Positions 17,773 through 27,188 of a stretch of DNA of 64,000 nucleotides are shown in pieces. The stretch's first letter is position 1, and every line of letters begins with the position of its first letter. A program made the position numbers and the translations under genes. The DNA comes from Meridianimarinicoccus roseus. Its GTDB lineage: Bacteria > Pseudomonadota > Alphaproteobacteria > Rhodobacterales > Rhodobacteraceae. The stretch lies in the NCBI RefSeq assembly GCF_003172915.1, contig NZ_QGKU01000039.1, positions 1 to 64,000 of the forward strand, written 5' to 3'. The notes under the pieces were generated by a model. The model was given only the letters and a program-made list of their open reading frames with translations. It made no database searches and was not told the origin of the DNA.

Positions 17773-18369
17773 TCAGGCCAGGCCGAAGAAGGGCGCCGCG
17801 CGGACAGGCAGGCGCGCAAGATCCACCTTCACGCCATACTCGGCCGCCGTCTCGGCAAGCAGGCGCATCCGCGCAGCCGCATCACCCGAACTGTCCGAGC
17901 GCGCCCACCGGGCAGCAGCGTCGAAGAAATGCTCGTACCGGGTATGCTGCGAGAGGAGCACGAGGCACCGCACCGGTACGTCGCCCTCGTTCCAATTGGC
18001 ATGCCACTCACCGCGGGGCAGCAACACCGTGTCACCCGGCCCGGCCGCCTCCACCCTCTCGCCCAGCAGGAAATGCACGGTTCCGTCAAGAACGTGGCAG
18101 ACTTCGTCCTCGTTGTCGTGGCGATGGGGAGGGGCAGCGCCCGACCGGGGCGGAATCACGACATGAAACAGCGACATGTTCGCCGGGAGCGCGTCACCGC
18201 CAAAGATCTGCCGCAAGCCAAGGGGCGGAAAGGCGATCTCGCGCTGGGCGGCGACCGGGACGATCCGCGGAGGCGGAAGCTTCGGTTGCGCATCCGCGCT
18301 GCCGGACCGGTCCGACACCAGCCGCAGCCTGCCTGAATTCGGGCTTTGTTCCTTGCGGCGCCGGTTCAT
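17773..18369 (-). CDS. Cupin-domain protein
   Basis: 198 residues with one central cupin barrel: motif 1 PPHRHDNEDEVCHVLDG gives the HxH...E metal ligands, and motif 2 LPRGEWHANWNEG gives the last His. A His-containing helical C-terminus follows. Related proteins include quercetin-dioxygenase-like cupins; substrate unknown. Its ATG overlaps the stop of the upstream VOC gene (18366-18369), so the two are translationally coupled, and a shared role on a small aromatic or aldehyde substrate is plausible. The 287 bp between this stop and the convergent phosphatase stop (17485) hold nothing I recognise. Confidence 0.8.
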   Translation of the reverse strand: MNRRRKEQSPNSGRLRLVSDRSGSADAQPKLPPPRIVPVAAQREIAFPPLGLRQIFGGDALPANMSLFHVVIPPRSGAAPPHRHDNEDEVCHVLDGTVHFLLGERVEAAGPGDTVLLPRGEWHANWNEGDVPVRCLVLLSQHTRYEHFFDAAARWARSDSSGDAAARMRLLAETAAEYGVKVDLARLPVRAAPFFGLA

Positions 18370-18995
18370 CGTGTCGCCGGACCCAACCCGGCAACACGCG
18401 CTTCAAGGCGGTCGTTCCATAGCGCGGCAGGCAATTCTGTCCATTGCGCGGAGAGCCGGTTGACCGCGGCGGTTACATGAGCCGGTTCGATGCTGCGCGC
18501 GCCTTCGGATGCACGGACATGATGCGCAGCGATCATCACGTCCGCCACGGTGTAGCCATCGGGAACCGCGAAACTGTAGCGGGCCAGTTCGATCAGCATT
18601 CCAAGCGGATCCTCGAAATAGATCGACTCGGTGAAGCCGCGATGCCTGCGCCCGGAATGGGCGATGCCGCGCTCATCGAGCCGCGCCTCGATTTTCGCCA
18701 AGCTTTCCGCGCTGACCGACAAGGCAATGTGGTGCACGGCCCCGGTTTCGGTAGAGGTTCGCGCGCTGTTGCGTTCGCGATCCTCGTTGGCGAAAATCGT
18801 GATCATCCGACTATCGCCCGGATCGAAATGCAGATGCGATTCGGCGGGGTTGTCTTCATTCGGCTCTTCGTGGACGAGGGGCATCCCCAGCAAACCGCTC
18901 CAGAAATCGATGGACACGTCGCGCCCGGCGCCGACCAGGGTCAGATGATGCAGCCCTTGTGTCCAAAGCGCTTCGCTGGTTGCATGTAACGCCAT
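18366..18995 (-). CDS. VOC-family (glyoxalase/ring-cleavage dioxygenase) protein
   Basis: 209 residues. The vicinal-oxygen-chelate metal ligands are visible: GLHHLTLVGAG (first His), VHHIALSV (second His) and SIYFEDPLGMLIELARYSF (Glu in the last strand). The two paired beta-alpha-beta-beta-beta modules span about residues 14-150. The remainder (about 155-209) is a helical tail unlike small glyoxalases. It could be a ring-cleaving dioxygenase or a glyoxalase-type enzyme; not decidable. First gene of a two-gene leftward unit with the cupin gene. Confidence 0.8.
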   Translation of the reverse strand: MALHATSEALWTQGLHHLTLVGAGRDVSIDFWSGLLGMPLVHEEPNEDNPAESHLHFDPGDSRMITIFANEDRERNSARTSTETGAVHHIALSVSAESLAKIEARLDERGIAHSGRRHRGFTESIYFEDPLGMLIELARYSFAVPDGYTVADVMIAAHHVRASEGARSIEPAHVTAAVNRLSAQWTELPAALWNDRLEARVAGLGPATR

Positions 18996-19303
18996 GAGCT
19001 TGCTCGCTTTTTCAATGTTCTCGATCTGCTTTTATGCAAGACGCATTGCTTGGGGAAATGTTCATAGGCGCACGCGCGCCGTTCTTCGGGATGGGCCGAT
19101 TGCGCGATAGTCCACTGGAAGTCACGAAGGACGCCCCCAAGTACCAAATGTATTGGCCCAAGATTTTCGCGGCCCGGCGGCTGCGACGGGCTTGGGGTGC
19201 GGTGGGTAAGGCACGGTCATGGTTCGGGGCCCCGGCATGGGGACGGGCGCCGACCGGACGCTTGGTGCGCGCTTGGCGGGCGGGGCGGGCCTGTGCAGGG
19301 GCG
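18996..19303. other. Intergenic region between the VOC start and the Nudix stop
   Basis: 308 bp without a gene I can support. The 18996-19060 part is relatively AT-rich and is the likely promoter region of the leftward VOC-cupin unit. The rest is very GC-rich and covered only by frames that are shadows of the neighbouring genes. No convincing hairpin with a T-run. Confidence 0.4.
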
Positions 19304-19744
19304 TCAGGCCGCGCCGAGCACCTGTATCAGCGCTGCGCGGTCGCCGGGGCTGGCCACCAGATCGGCCGCCGCCGCCGCGGGCACCCAGACCTCGGAGTGG
19401 CCCGTTTCCAATGGCGGGCCGAGCCGCAGCGCCGGGCGCGCGAGATAGATCGTACAGATCTTCTCGGCCCAGAGGTCGTATTCGGGCATGTAGGTGAAGC
19501 GCCGGTGGACCTGCACCCGGCGGGCCGCGCCGATACGCCACCCGGTTTCTTCGAACACCTCGCGATGCAGCGCATGCAGCGGATTCTCGCCCGGGTCGAT
19601 GCCACCGCCGGGCAACTGGTGTTCGGGCCAGGGCTCCTGCTGATGGGTCAGCAGCACACGCCCGGCCCGCAGCAGGATCGCGTAGACCCCGGGGCGCGGC
19701 GTGTAGCGCTGTCCGGCAAGCGGCGGGGTTCCGTATCGGCGCAT
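19304..19744 (-). CDS. Nudix hydrolase
   Basis: 146 residues with a full Nudix box: GGGIDPGE, then seven residues, then REVFEETGW (G-x5-E-x7-R-E-x-x-E-E-x-G). The N-terminal RYTPRPGVYAILLRAGRVLL is the usual first strand pair. The substrate, a nucleoside diphosphate linked to another moiety, cannot be inferred. Divergent from hslO; the shared 69-bp region holds an hslO promoter candidate. Confidence 0.85.
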   Translation of the reverse strand: MRRYGTPPLAGQRYTPRPGVYAILLRAGRVLLTHQQEPWPEHQLPGGGIDPGENPLHALHREVFEETGWRIGAARRVQVHRRFTYMPEYDLWAEKICTIYLARPALRLGPPLETGHSEVWVPAAAAADLVASPGDRAALIQVLGAA

Positions 19745-19747
19745 CGG

Positions 19748-19775
19748 TTGGACCTGAGGTTGTGGACCCTATATT
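19748..19775 (+). promoter_or_regulatory. Candidate sigma-70 promoter of hslO
   Basis: TTGGAC (-35) at 19748-19753 and TATATT (-10) at 19770-19775 with a 16-bp spacer. The predicted start near 19782 would leave almost no leader for an in-frame ATG at 19784, which supports the ATG at 19814 as the hslO start. Confidence 0.4.
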
Positions 19776-19813
19776 GGCGCGGTATGCCCAACCAAGCGGG
19801 CGAAGGGAACCCC

Positions 19814-20827
19814 ATGACACTTGGATCGATGATAGCCTGGGACGACACCGTCCTGCCATTCCAGCTTGACCGGAGCGATATTCGCGGGCGGGTCGCCCGA
19901 CTGGACGGGGTGCTGGACCGCATCCTGGCCCAGCACGACTACCCGCCGCAGATAGAGGCCCTCGTCGCCGAGATGGCGCTGCTGACCGCGATGATCGGGC
20001 AGACGATCAAGCTGCGCTGGAAGCTGTCGCTGCAAGTGCGGGGCGATGGCGGCGCGCGGCTGATCGCGACCGACTACTATGGTCCAACCGAGGACGGCGC
20101 GCCCGCCCGCATCCGCGCCTATGCCAGCTTCGATCCGGACAAGCTGACCGACGGGCCCGCCTTCGACCAGATCGGCAAGGGGTATTTCGCGATCCTGCTG
20201 GATCAGGGCCAGGGCACGACGCCCTACCAGGGGATCACGCCGATCGCCGGGTCTTCGCTGTCGGCCTGCGCGCAGACCTACTTCGCCCAGTCCGAGCAGT
20301 TGCCCACCCGATTCGCGCTGTCCTTCGGCAGCGCGCGCGCGCCCGGCGCACCCGAGCAGTGGCGCGCCGGCGGGGTGATGCTGCAGATGATGCCCAAGTC
20401 CTCCATCCCGACGCCGGACCGGGGCGGCTCAGGCGAGGGCGGCCTGCTGGTGGCGGACGACTTGCTGGATGACGAGGGCAGCGAGAACTGGGACCGCGCC
20501 AACATCCTGCTCGACACGGTCGAAGACCTGGAACTGATCGGCCCGCATGTTCAGCCCACGGACCTGCTGGTGCGTCTGTTCCACGAGGAAACGCCGCGCG
20601 TCTTCGACCCGCAGCCGGTGACTTTCGGCTGCACCTGCAGCGCCGACCGGGTGCGCGAGAGCCTGTCGATCTATTCGGCCAAGGACATCGCCCACATGAC
20701 CACCGAGGCCGGGATCGTCACCGCGGACTGCCAGTTCTGCGGCGCGCATTACGAGTTCGACCCGGCCACCCTGGGGTTCGAGGCGACGCGCCCGCCGGAG
20801 GGCACGGATGACGGCGGCGCGGCCTGA
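19814..20827 (+). CDS. hslO: Redox-regulated molecular chaperone Hsp33
   Basis: Cytosolic holdase activated by oxidation. 337 residues from MTLGSMIAWDD, with AAGGGA upstream. The C-terminal redox switch is intact: FGCTCSADRV (CxC) and, about 30 residues later, DCQFCGAHY (CxxC), which together bind zinc in the reduced form. The N-terminal domain shows GDGGARLIATDYYG. It overlaps the downstream CoA-pyrophosphatase-like gene by 20 bp, which in turn overlaps cca, so three genes form a tight operon. Confidence 0.95.
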   Translation: MTLGSMIAWDDTVLPFQLDRSDIRGRVARLDGVLDRILAQHDYPPQIEALVAEMALLTAMIGQTIKLRWKLSLQVRGDGGARLIATDYYGPTEDGAPARIRAYASFDPDKLTDGPAFDQIGKGYFAILLDQGQGTTPYQGITPIAGSSLSACAQTYFAQSEQLPTRFALSFGSARAPGAPEQWRAGGVMLQMMPKSSIPTPDRGGSGEGGLLVADDLLDDEGSENWDRANILLDTVEDLELIGPHVQPTDLLVRLFHEETPRVFDPQPVTFGCTCSADRVRESLSIYSAKDIAHMTTEAGIVTADCQFCGAHYEFDPATLGFEATRPPEGTDDGGAA

Positions 20828-21428
20828 TCCCGCCCCGGAGCTGGAGGCAAGGCTGCGCGCGGCGCTGTCTGCGCCCGCGCGGCCCTCGTCGGATTACGAC
20901 CTGAACCCCGGCACGGTCCTGCCCGAGGGCCGCAAACTGCGCCCCGCCGCCGTGCTGGTCGGGGTGATCGGTCCGGAGCAGGCGCCCGAACTGGTGCTGA
21001 CCAAGCGCTCTTCGCGGCTGGAGCATCACCCCGGCCAGATCGCCTTTCCCGGCGGCAAGCAGGACCCCGGCGACGACGGCCCCACCGGCACCGCCTTGCG
21101 GGAGGCCCGCGAGGAGATCGGCCTGCCCCCGGCGCTGGTGCGGGTGCTTGGCCACCTGCCACCGCACGAGACCGTCACCGGCTTCACCGTGACCCCGGTC
21201 GTGGCGCGGATCACCGGCCCATTCGCGCCCGTGCCCGAAGCCGGCGAGGTGGCCGAGGTGTTCCGCGTGCCGTTGCTTCACGTGCTTGATCCCGCGCGCT
21301 TCCGGATCGAGGGGCGGCGCTGGCGCGGACAACGGCGGCAGTACTACGCGGTGCCCTTCGGTCCCTACTACATCTGGGGCGCGACCGCGCGCATCCTTCG
21401 CGGGCTGGCCGACCGGATGGCCACGTGA
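20808..21428 (+). CDS. Nudix hydrolase, CoA pyrophosphatase (NudL/YeaB) type
   Basis: 206 residues. The CoA-specific extension before the Nudix box is present (LTKRSSRLEHHPGQIAFPGG), followed by the box: GGKQDPGDDG...REAREEIGL. NudL-type enzymes cleave CoA to 4'-phosphopantetheine and 3',5'-ADP. In the box the usual first Glu is replaced by Asp (DPGDDGP). It overlaps hslO upstream by 20 bp and cca downstream by 4 bp, implying translational coupling. Confidence 0.88.
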   Translation: MTAARPDPAPELEARLRAALSAPARPSSDYDLNPGTVLPEGRKLRPAAVLVGVIGPEQAPELVLTKRSSRLEHHPGQIAFPGGKQDPGDDGPTGTALREAREEIGLPPALVRVLGHLPPHETVTGFTVTPVVARITGPFAPVPEAGEVAEVFRVPLLHVLDPARFRIEGRRWRGQRRQYYAVPFGPYYIWGATARILRGLADRMAT

Positions 21429-22576
21429 CCCGCATCGCGGCAGACTGGCTGGACGCGCCGGCCACGCGGGCGGTGTTCCGCGCGCTGACAAACCGGGGCC
21501 ACGCGGTGTTCGCTGTGGGCGGCTGCGTGCGCAACACGCTGATGGACCGGCCGGTGGCGGACGTGGACATCGCCACCGACGCCCGTCCGGACCAGACGAC
21601 CGAGGCGGCACAGGCCGCCGGGCTGAGGGCGATCCCCACCGGCGCGGCGCATGGCACGATCACCGTCGTCGCGCAGGACGTGCCGTTCGAGGTCACGACC
21701 TTCCGCCACGACGTGATCACCGACGGGCGGCACGCGCTGGTCGCGTTCTCGGACCGGATGGAAGACGATGCGGCCCGGCGCGACTTCACCATGAACGCGC
21801 TCTATGCCGCGCCGGACGGGCGGCTGCACGACCCGGTGGGCGGGTTGGCCGACCTGCGCGCGGGACGGTTGCGGTTCATCGGCACGCCGGACGCGCGCAT
21901 CGCCGAGGATTATCTGCGCATCCTGCGCTTCTTCCGCTTCCATGCCTGGTATGCCGATCCGGCGGGAGGGATCGACGCCGAGGGGCTGGCCGCCTGCGCC
22001 GCAGGGCAGGACGGGCTTGCGCGGGTGTCCGCCGAACGGATCGGGCACGAGATGCTGCGCCTTCTGGCCGCGCCTGACCCAGCGCCCGCCGTGGCCGCGA
22101 TGGCGCAGACCGGCATACTGGCACGACTGCTGCCCGGCGCGTCCTCGAACGAGCTGGCCCCGCTGGTGCTGCTGGAGGCAGACGCGGCGCCGGACCCGAT
22201 ACGACGGCTCGCCGTTCTGGGCGGGGCGGATCCGGCGGCCCGGCTGCGCCTGAGCCGTGCGCAGGCACGCCGCATCGCGCTTCTGTCGGACGCGGCGCGC
22301 GGCGCGACCGGCGCGGGCGAGCTGGCCTATCGCCACGGCGCACAGGACGCCCGCGATGCGATGCTGGTACGGGCGGCCCTGCTGGGCGCCCCGCTGCCGG
22401 CCGACGCGGCGCAGGCCATCGCACGCGGGGCGGCGGCGCGTTTTCCGGTGACAGCCGCCGACCTCACGCCCGCGTTGAGTGGCCGCGCGCTGGGCCGCGA
22501 ACTGGCACGGCTTGAAAACCGCTGGATCGCATCGGATTTCACGCTGGACCGCGCGGCATTGCTTGACGGTGGTTAA
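21425..22576 (+). CDS. cca: CCA-adding/tRNA nucleotidyltransferase
   Basis: Class II nucleotidyltransferase that builds or repairs the CCA end of tRNA; some members act as poly(A) polymerase. 383 residues from a GTG start overlapping the Nudix stop (GTGA). Motif A is FAVGGCVRNTLMDRPVADVD, which includes the catalytic D-x-D in DVDIATDA. RRDFTMNALY and the RNA-binding motif EDYLRILRFFRFHAWYA follow. The C-terminal 130 residues are more divergent and shorter than in E. coli Cca and lack an HD domain. Last gene of the hslO-Nudix-cca operon. Confidence 0.92.
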   Translation: MTRIAADWLDAPATRAVFRALTNRGHAVFAVGGCVRNTLMDRPVADVDIATDARPDQTTEAAQAAGLRAIPTGAAHGTITVVAQDVPFEVTTFRHDVITDGRHALVAFSDRMEDDAARRDFTMNALYAAPDGRLHDPVGGLADLRAGRLRFIGTPDARIAEDYLRILRFFRFHAWYADPAGGIDAEGLAACAAGQDGLARVSAERIGHEMLRLLAAPDPAPAVAAMAQTGILARLLPGASSNELAPLVLLEADAAPDPIRRLAVLGGADPAARLRLSRAQARRIALLSDAARGATGAGELAYRHGAQDARDAMLVRAALLGAPLPADAAQAIARGAAARFPVTAADLTPALSGRALGRELARLENRWIASDFTLDRAALLDGG

Positions 22577-22649
22577 CCCTACTTTCGGCACTCATTGACG
22601 AAAGGTAAACAATGCGGAAGTATTCAGTAAACATTTCCGGAGTTGTCCC

Positions 22650-23315
22650 ATGTCTCTTCGTTTCGTTCTTCCATTTCTCGCCTGCGCCGCGCTTGCAGTG
22701 GCTGGCACCACCGCTTCGGCCGCGCAGGTTACCCCCGTCAGCTATGACATGCTCAACGGCGGGACCGGCAGCTTCGTGTATCGCGACGAAAGCTACACCG
22801 GCGGGACCGGCAATCCGGCTGTGAGCTACGCGCAACTTACCGGCGGGCTTGGTGATTTGACCGATGGGGTGATCGCGACGCAGAACTGGAACGCGGGCGG
22901 CGGCGCGAACCTGCCCTATGTGGGCTGGTTGAACACCAGCGCGCCCAACCCGACAGTGACCTTCCGCTTCGACCAGGTCTACGATTTCTCGGGCATCGTC
23001 GCGCATGTGGACGATTCGAACGGTGCGGGCGGCGTCGCGCCGCCTCAGTCCATCGGTGTCGCGGGTGCGGGCACGTTCAACGTGGCCGACCCGGCGAATG
23101 GCGCGCCGTTCTCTGTCACCATGGTGCTTGGCTCGCTCGTCACCGACACGATCGATGTGACCTTCAACCACCGCATTGGCTGGATCATGGTGAGCGAGGT
23201 GCAGTTCTTCGGCACGCCGACCAGTGCCGTTCCGGTGCCCGCCGCGCTGCCCCTTCTGGGGGCCGGGCTTGGCGCGCTGGGCTTTCTGCGCCGCCGCAAA
23301 CGCGCGGTGGCCTGA
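22650..23315 (+). CDS. Exported protein with VPLPA/PEP-CTERM sorting domain
   Basis: 221 residues. Signal peptide at 1-25 (MSLRFVLPFLACAALAVAG, cleavage near SAA-Q). The middle is a Gly/Asn/Thr-rich beta sandwich with a galactose-binding-like look (VTFRFDQVYDFSGIVAHVDD; GWIMVSEVQFF). The end is a classical sorting tail: VPVPAALPLLGAGLGALGFL followed by RRRKR. Such tails are processed by exosortase-type enzymes and the proteins reach the surface or extracellular polysaccharide. No exosortase gene is in the window. CCGGAG precedes the ATG. Confidence 0.85.
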   Translation: MSLRFVLPFLACAALAVAGTTASAAQVTPVSYDMLNGGTGSFVYRDESYTGGTGNPAVSYAQLTGGLGDLTDGVIATQNWNAGGGANLPYVGWLNTSAPNPTVTFRFDQVYDFSGIVAHVDDSNGAGGVAPPQSIGVAGAGTFNVADPANGAPFSVTMVLGSLVTDTIDVTFNHRIGWIMVSEVQFFGTPTSAVPVPAALPLLGAGLGALGFLRRRKRAVA

Positions 23316-23428
23316 TCCGCGACGGGCCGGACGCGCCCGGGCGCACAGCGCGGCCGCCGCACGGGTTGGGCAAAGCGGTGTTTCGGGTTAGGTAGTGGTC
23401 CAGAGCCCCATCAGGACCATTCAGCCCC

Positions 23429-25279
23429 GTGTTCCGTTTCTTCGAAACTCTCGTCGATCCCTATGTGCCCTACCCCGAGACGGACGTACCGCCGCGGCGC
23501 CTGTGGCCATTCCTGCGCGCCTATGCGCGCCCGTTCCGCGCGGTCTTCGCGGTAGCCGGGGTCATGTCGATCCTCGTGGCAGCGGTCGAAGTCGGATTGA
23601 TCTGGTACATGGGTCGGCTGGTCGACGTGCTGTCCGACCTCGACCCGGCAGCCGTCTGGCAGGAGCACGGGACGGAACTTGTTCTCGCCGGGGTCTTCCT
23701 GCTGCTGCTGCGTCCTGCCATCCAGGCGTTCGACGTCCTGATCCTGAACAATGCCATCCTGCCGAACTTCGGCACGCTGTTTCGCTGGCGCGCGCACCGC
23801 CATGTGCTGCGCCAGTCCGTCGGCTGGTTCGAGAACGATTTCGCCGGCCGCATCGCCAACCGGATCATGCAGGCCCCGCCCGCCGCGGGCGACGCTGTGT
23901 TCCAGGTGTTCGACGCGCTGACCTTCTCGGTCGCCTACATGATCGGCGCTGCGATCCTGCTGGCGGAAGCGGACCCACGCCTTGCGCTGCCCCTGATCGC
24001 CTGGTTCGCAGCCTATGCCGCGCTGGTGCGCTGGACGATACGGCGCGTCGGCCCGGCCTCGCAGGCCAGCAGCGACGCGCGGTCCATGACGACCGGTCGC
24101 GTGGTGGACAGCTATTCCAACATCCAGTCGGTGAAGCTGTTCGCCCATCACGACCGCGAGATCGAGTATGCCCGCGAGGCGATCGAGACGACCCGCCAGA
24201 CTTTCGCGCGCGAGATGCGCATCTTCACGCTGATGGACATCTGGCTGACCGCGCTCAACGGCGCGCTGATCGTCGGCGTTGTCGGCTGGGCCATCGCGCT
24301 ATGGATGCAGGGCGGTGCCAGCGTGGGCGTGGTCGCCGCCGCGACCGCCCTGACGCTGCGGCTGAACGCGATGACCGGCTGGATCATGTGGTCGGTCAGT
24401 ACCTTCTTCCGTTCGCTCGGCGTCGTGAAGGAAGGGATGGAGACAATCGCCCAGCCGATCGACCTTCTGGACCGGCCCGATGCGGCCCCGCTGCGTCTGA
24501 CAGCCGGCGCGATCACCGTCACCGACCTGTCGCACCATTACGGGCGCGGCGCGGGCGGTCTGGACCGCGTGAGCTTCGCCCTGCGCCCGGGCGAGAAGAT
24601 CGGGCTTGTCGGGCGCTCCGGCGCGGGCAAGTCCACCCTCGTGAAGCTGCTGCTGCGCTTCTACGAAGCCGAGAACGGGCGGATCGAGATCGACGGTCAG
24701 GACATCGCGGGCGTGACGCAGGACAGCCTGCGCGCACAGATCGGCATGGTCAGCCAAGAGGCGTCGCTGATGCACCGGTCGGTGCGCGACAACATCCTTT
24801 ATGGCCGCCCCGACGCCACCGAAGCCGAGATGATCGCCGCCGCCCGGCGGGCCGAGGCGCATGACTTCATCCTCGATCTCGCGGATCCGCAGGGGCGGCG
24901 CGGCTATGACGCCCATGTGGGCGAGCGTGGGGTGAAGCTGTCCGGCGGGCAGCGCCAGCGCGTGTCGCTGGCCCGCGTTATCCTGAAGGACGCGCCCATC
25001 CTGGTTCTGGACGAGGCGACCAGCGCGCTCGACAGCGAGGTAGAGGCGCAGATCCAGGCGACGCTCTATGACATGATGGACGGCAAGACGGTGATCGCCA
25101 TCGCCCACCGACTGTCCACCATCGCCGCGATGGACCGCATCCTCGTGCTGGAGGACGGCCGCATCGCCGAGGATGGCCCCCATGCCGATCTGCTGGCGCG
25201 CGGCGGGCTGTACGCCGGCTTCTGGGCGCGCCAGTCCGGCGGCTTCATCGGCACCGACGACGTGGCGGCGGCGGAATGA
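23429..25279 (+). CDS. ABC transporter, fused permease and ATPase (half exporter)
   Basis: 616 residues from a GTG start. The N-terminal region to about 340 carries the six-helix exporter core (ABC_membrane). The nucleotide-binding domain has Walker A GRSGAGKST, Q-loop MVSQEASLMH, signature LSGGQRQRVSLAR, Walker B ILVLDEATSALD and the switch His in AIAHRLSTI. Both catalytic sets look complete. Its 3' end overlaps the second half-transporter (ATGA), and the two share ends such as RQSGGFI, so I infer a heterodimeric exporter. Substrate unknown; lipid, drug and peptide exporters share this plan. Confidence 0.92.
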   Translation: MFRFFETLVDPYVPYPETDVPPRRLWPFLRAYARPFRAVFAVAGVMSILVAAVEVGLIWYMGRLVDVLSDLDPAAVWQEHGTELVLAGVFLLLLRPAIQAFDVLILNNAILPNFGTLFRWRAHRHVLRQSVGWFENDFAGRIANRIMQAPPAAGDAVFQVFDALTFSVAYMIGAAILLAEADPRLALPLIAWFAAYAALVRWTIRRVGPASQASSDARSMTTGRVVDSYSNIQSVKLFAHHDREIEYAREAIETTRQTFAREMRIFTLMDIWLTALNGALIVGVVGWAIALWMQGGASVGVVAAATALTLRLNAMTGWIMWSVSTFFRSLGVVKEGMETIAQPIDLLDRPDAAPLRLTAGAITVTDLSHHYGRGAGGLDRVSFALRPGEKIGLVGRSGAGKSTLVKLLLRFYEAENGRIEIDGQDIAGVTQDSLRAQIGMVSQEASLMHRSVRDNILYGRPDATEAEMIAAARRAEAHDFILDLADPQGRRGYDAHVGERGVKLSGGQRQRVSLARVILKDAPILVLDEATSALDSEVEAQIQATLYDMMDGKTVIAIAHRLSTIAAMDRILVLEDGRIAEDGPHADLLARGGLYAGFWARQSGGFIGTDDVAAAE

Positions 25280-27147
25280 CGGCGCCGCCCGGCATCGACC
25301 GCGCCGCGCGGCGCATCGGGCTGACCTGGCTGGGCAGCCGGATCGACCCGTTCGCCGCCGCGGACAGCCCGCCGCCCGACCGGCTGTGGCCCTTCCTGCG
25401 CTGGTGCCTGCGCGGGTCCGAGCCGATGCTGGTCCTGGCCGGCCTTGTCGCCGTGGTCACCGGATCGCTGGAAGTGGTGATCGCGCTGCTGCTGGGGCAG
25501 GTGGTCGATCTTGCGCTGGCCTCGGGGCCGGAACAGGTGTTCAGCGCCAATGGCTGGATTTTCGCGGGAATGCTTGCGCTCGTCGTCGTGCTGCGCCCGG
25601 TCAGCATGGGCCTGTCCGCCGCCATGCAAAGCGTGGTGATCGGCCCGAACGTGAACACGCTGACCCTGTCGCGCCTGCATCGCTGGACGCTGGGCCAGGC
25701 GGTGACCTTCTTCGACAACGACTTCGCCGGCCGCATCGCGCAAAAGGAGATGCAGACCAGCCGCGCTGTCATGGACATCACGGTCGAGGGGCTGAACACG
25801 ATCGTCTTCGCGCTGGCGTCCATCGCGGCGTCGGTGGTGATGCTGGCCACGATCGACTGGCGCATCGCCGCGCTGCTGCTGGTCTGGCTGACCGGTTACC
25901 TGTGGTTCATCGCCACCTGGCTGCCCAAGGTGCGGTCCCGCGCGGCGGGCCGGGCCGGTGCCCGCGCCGCCGTGTCAGGGCAGGTGGTGGACACCGTGTC
26001 GAACATGCGGACCGTCAAGCTGTTCGCCAATGACGGGCTGGAGGATGACAAGGCGCTGGACAGCATGGGCAGATACCGCGCCCGCGCGATGGAGTTCGGC
26101 CATGTGACGACCTTCTTCCGCTTCGGGCTGATGGCGGTGGCAGGGCTGGTGCCCGCGTTGCTGGTCGGCGCGACGTTGTGGTTCTGGCAGGCGGGGATCG
26201 CCAGCACCGGCGACATCGCCGCAACCGGCGCAATCGCCATCCGAATCGCGCAGATGACCGGCTGGGTCAGCTTCACGCTGATGAGCATCTATGCCAGCCT
26301 CGGCGAGGTTGAGGACGGGATGCGCACCCTGTCGCCGGCGCATACCTTGCGCGACGCGCCGGACGCGGTGCCGCTGGCCCCCGGCGCAGCGGATATCCGT
26401 TTCGATGGCGCCGGCTTCGCCTATGGCCGCGAAAGCGGCGGGGTGGAACATATCGACCTGACCATCCGCGCGGGCGAGAAGCTGGGCATCGTCGGGGCGT
26501 CAGGCGCAGGCAAGTCCACGCTTGTCAGCCTGCTGCTGCGCCTGCACGACGTGGAACAGGGCCGCGTGCTGGTCGGAGGGCAGGATGTGCGGGACGTCAC
26601 GCAGGCAAGCCTGCGGCGCCAGATCGCCATGGTCACGCAAGAGACCGCGATGTTCAACCGCTCGGCCCGCGACAACATCCTTTACGGCCGCCCTGACGCC
26701 ACTGATGCCGACCTGCAGGCCGCCGCCCGCAAGGCCGAGGCGGACGGTTTCATCGCCGGGCTGCGGGACCATGCCGGGCGCATCGGGTATGACGCGCATC
26801 TGGGCGAGCGCGGGGTCAAGCTGTCGGGCGGGCAGCGCCAGCGCATCGCGCTCGCGCGCGCCATCGTGAAGGACGCCCCGATCCTCGTTCTGGACGAAGC
26901 GACCAGCGCGCTCGACAGCGAGGTAGAGGCCGCGATCCAGGCCGCGCTGGAGCGGGTGATGGAAGGCAAGACCGTGCTGGCCATCGCGCATCGGCTGAGC
27001 ACGCTGGCGCGGATGGACCGGATCGTGGTGATGGATGCGGGCCGGATCGTCGAACAGGGCACCCATGACGCGCTTCTGGCACGCGGCGGGCTTTACGCGC
27101 GCTACTGGGACCGGCAGTCGGGTGGGTTCATCGCCGCCGCGGAATAG
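25276..27147 (+). CDS. ABC transporter, fused permease and ATPase (second half exporter)
   Basis: 623 residues, start overlapping the previous stop by 4 bp. Same architecture: membrane domain to about residue 345, then Walker A GASGAGKST, Q-loop MVTQETAMFN, signature LSGGQRQRIALAR, Walker B ILVLDEATSALD, and AIAHRLSTL. The high similarity to its neighbour, including the ending RQSGGFIAAAE, indicates an ancient duplication. The absence of a degenerate ATP site suggests both sites are active, unlike many heterodimeric exporters. Homodimers of each cannot be excluded. Confidence 0.92.
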   Translation: MTAPPGIDRAARRIGLTWLGSRIDPFAAADSPPPDRLWPFLRWCLRGSEPMLVLAGLVAVVTGSLEVVIALLLGQVVDLALASGPEQVFSANGWIFAGMLALVVVLRPVSMGLSAAMQSVVIGPNVNTLTLSRLHRWTLGQAVTFFDNDFAGRIAQKEMQTSRAVMDITVEGLNTIVFALASIAASVVMLATIDWRIAALLLVWLTGYLWFIATWLPKVRSRAAGRAGARAAVSGQVVDTVSNMRTVKLFANDGLEDDKALDSMGRYRARAMEFGHVTTFFRFGLMAVAGLVPALLVGATLWFWQAGIASTGDIAATGAIAIRIAQMTGWVSFTLMSIYASLGEVEDGMRTLSPAHTLRDAPDAVPLAPGAADIRFDGAGFAYGRESGGVEHIDLTIRAGEKLGIVGASGAGKSTLVSLLLRLHDVEQGRVLVGGQDVRDVTQASLRRQIAMVTQETAMFNRSARDNILYGRPDATDADLQAAARKAEADGFIAGLRDHAGRIGYDAHLGERGVKLSGGQRQRIALARAIVKDAPILVLDEATSALDSEVEAAIQAALERVMEGKTVLAIAHRLSTLARMDRIVVMDAGRIVEQGTHDALLARGGLYARYWDRQSGGFIAAAE

Positions 27148-27188
27148 CCGGGCTTGCCCGCACCCGCGCCGGATTGTAACGGCGGGGC

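Noticed and set aside
17287-18422. Rightward frames overlapping the phosphatase end and the cupin gene
   Set aside because: Low-complexity Arg/Pro/Ala products antisense to a cupin with intact metal motifs.
22600-22650. Repeated GTAAACA(A/T) elements before the VPLPA-CTERM gene
   Set aside because: Two similar short copies within 30 bp could be a regulator site, but they are too short and imperfect to call.
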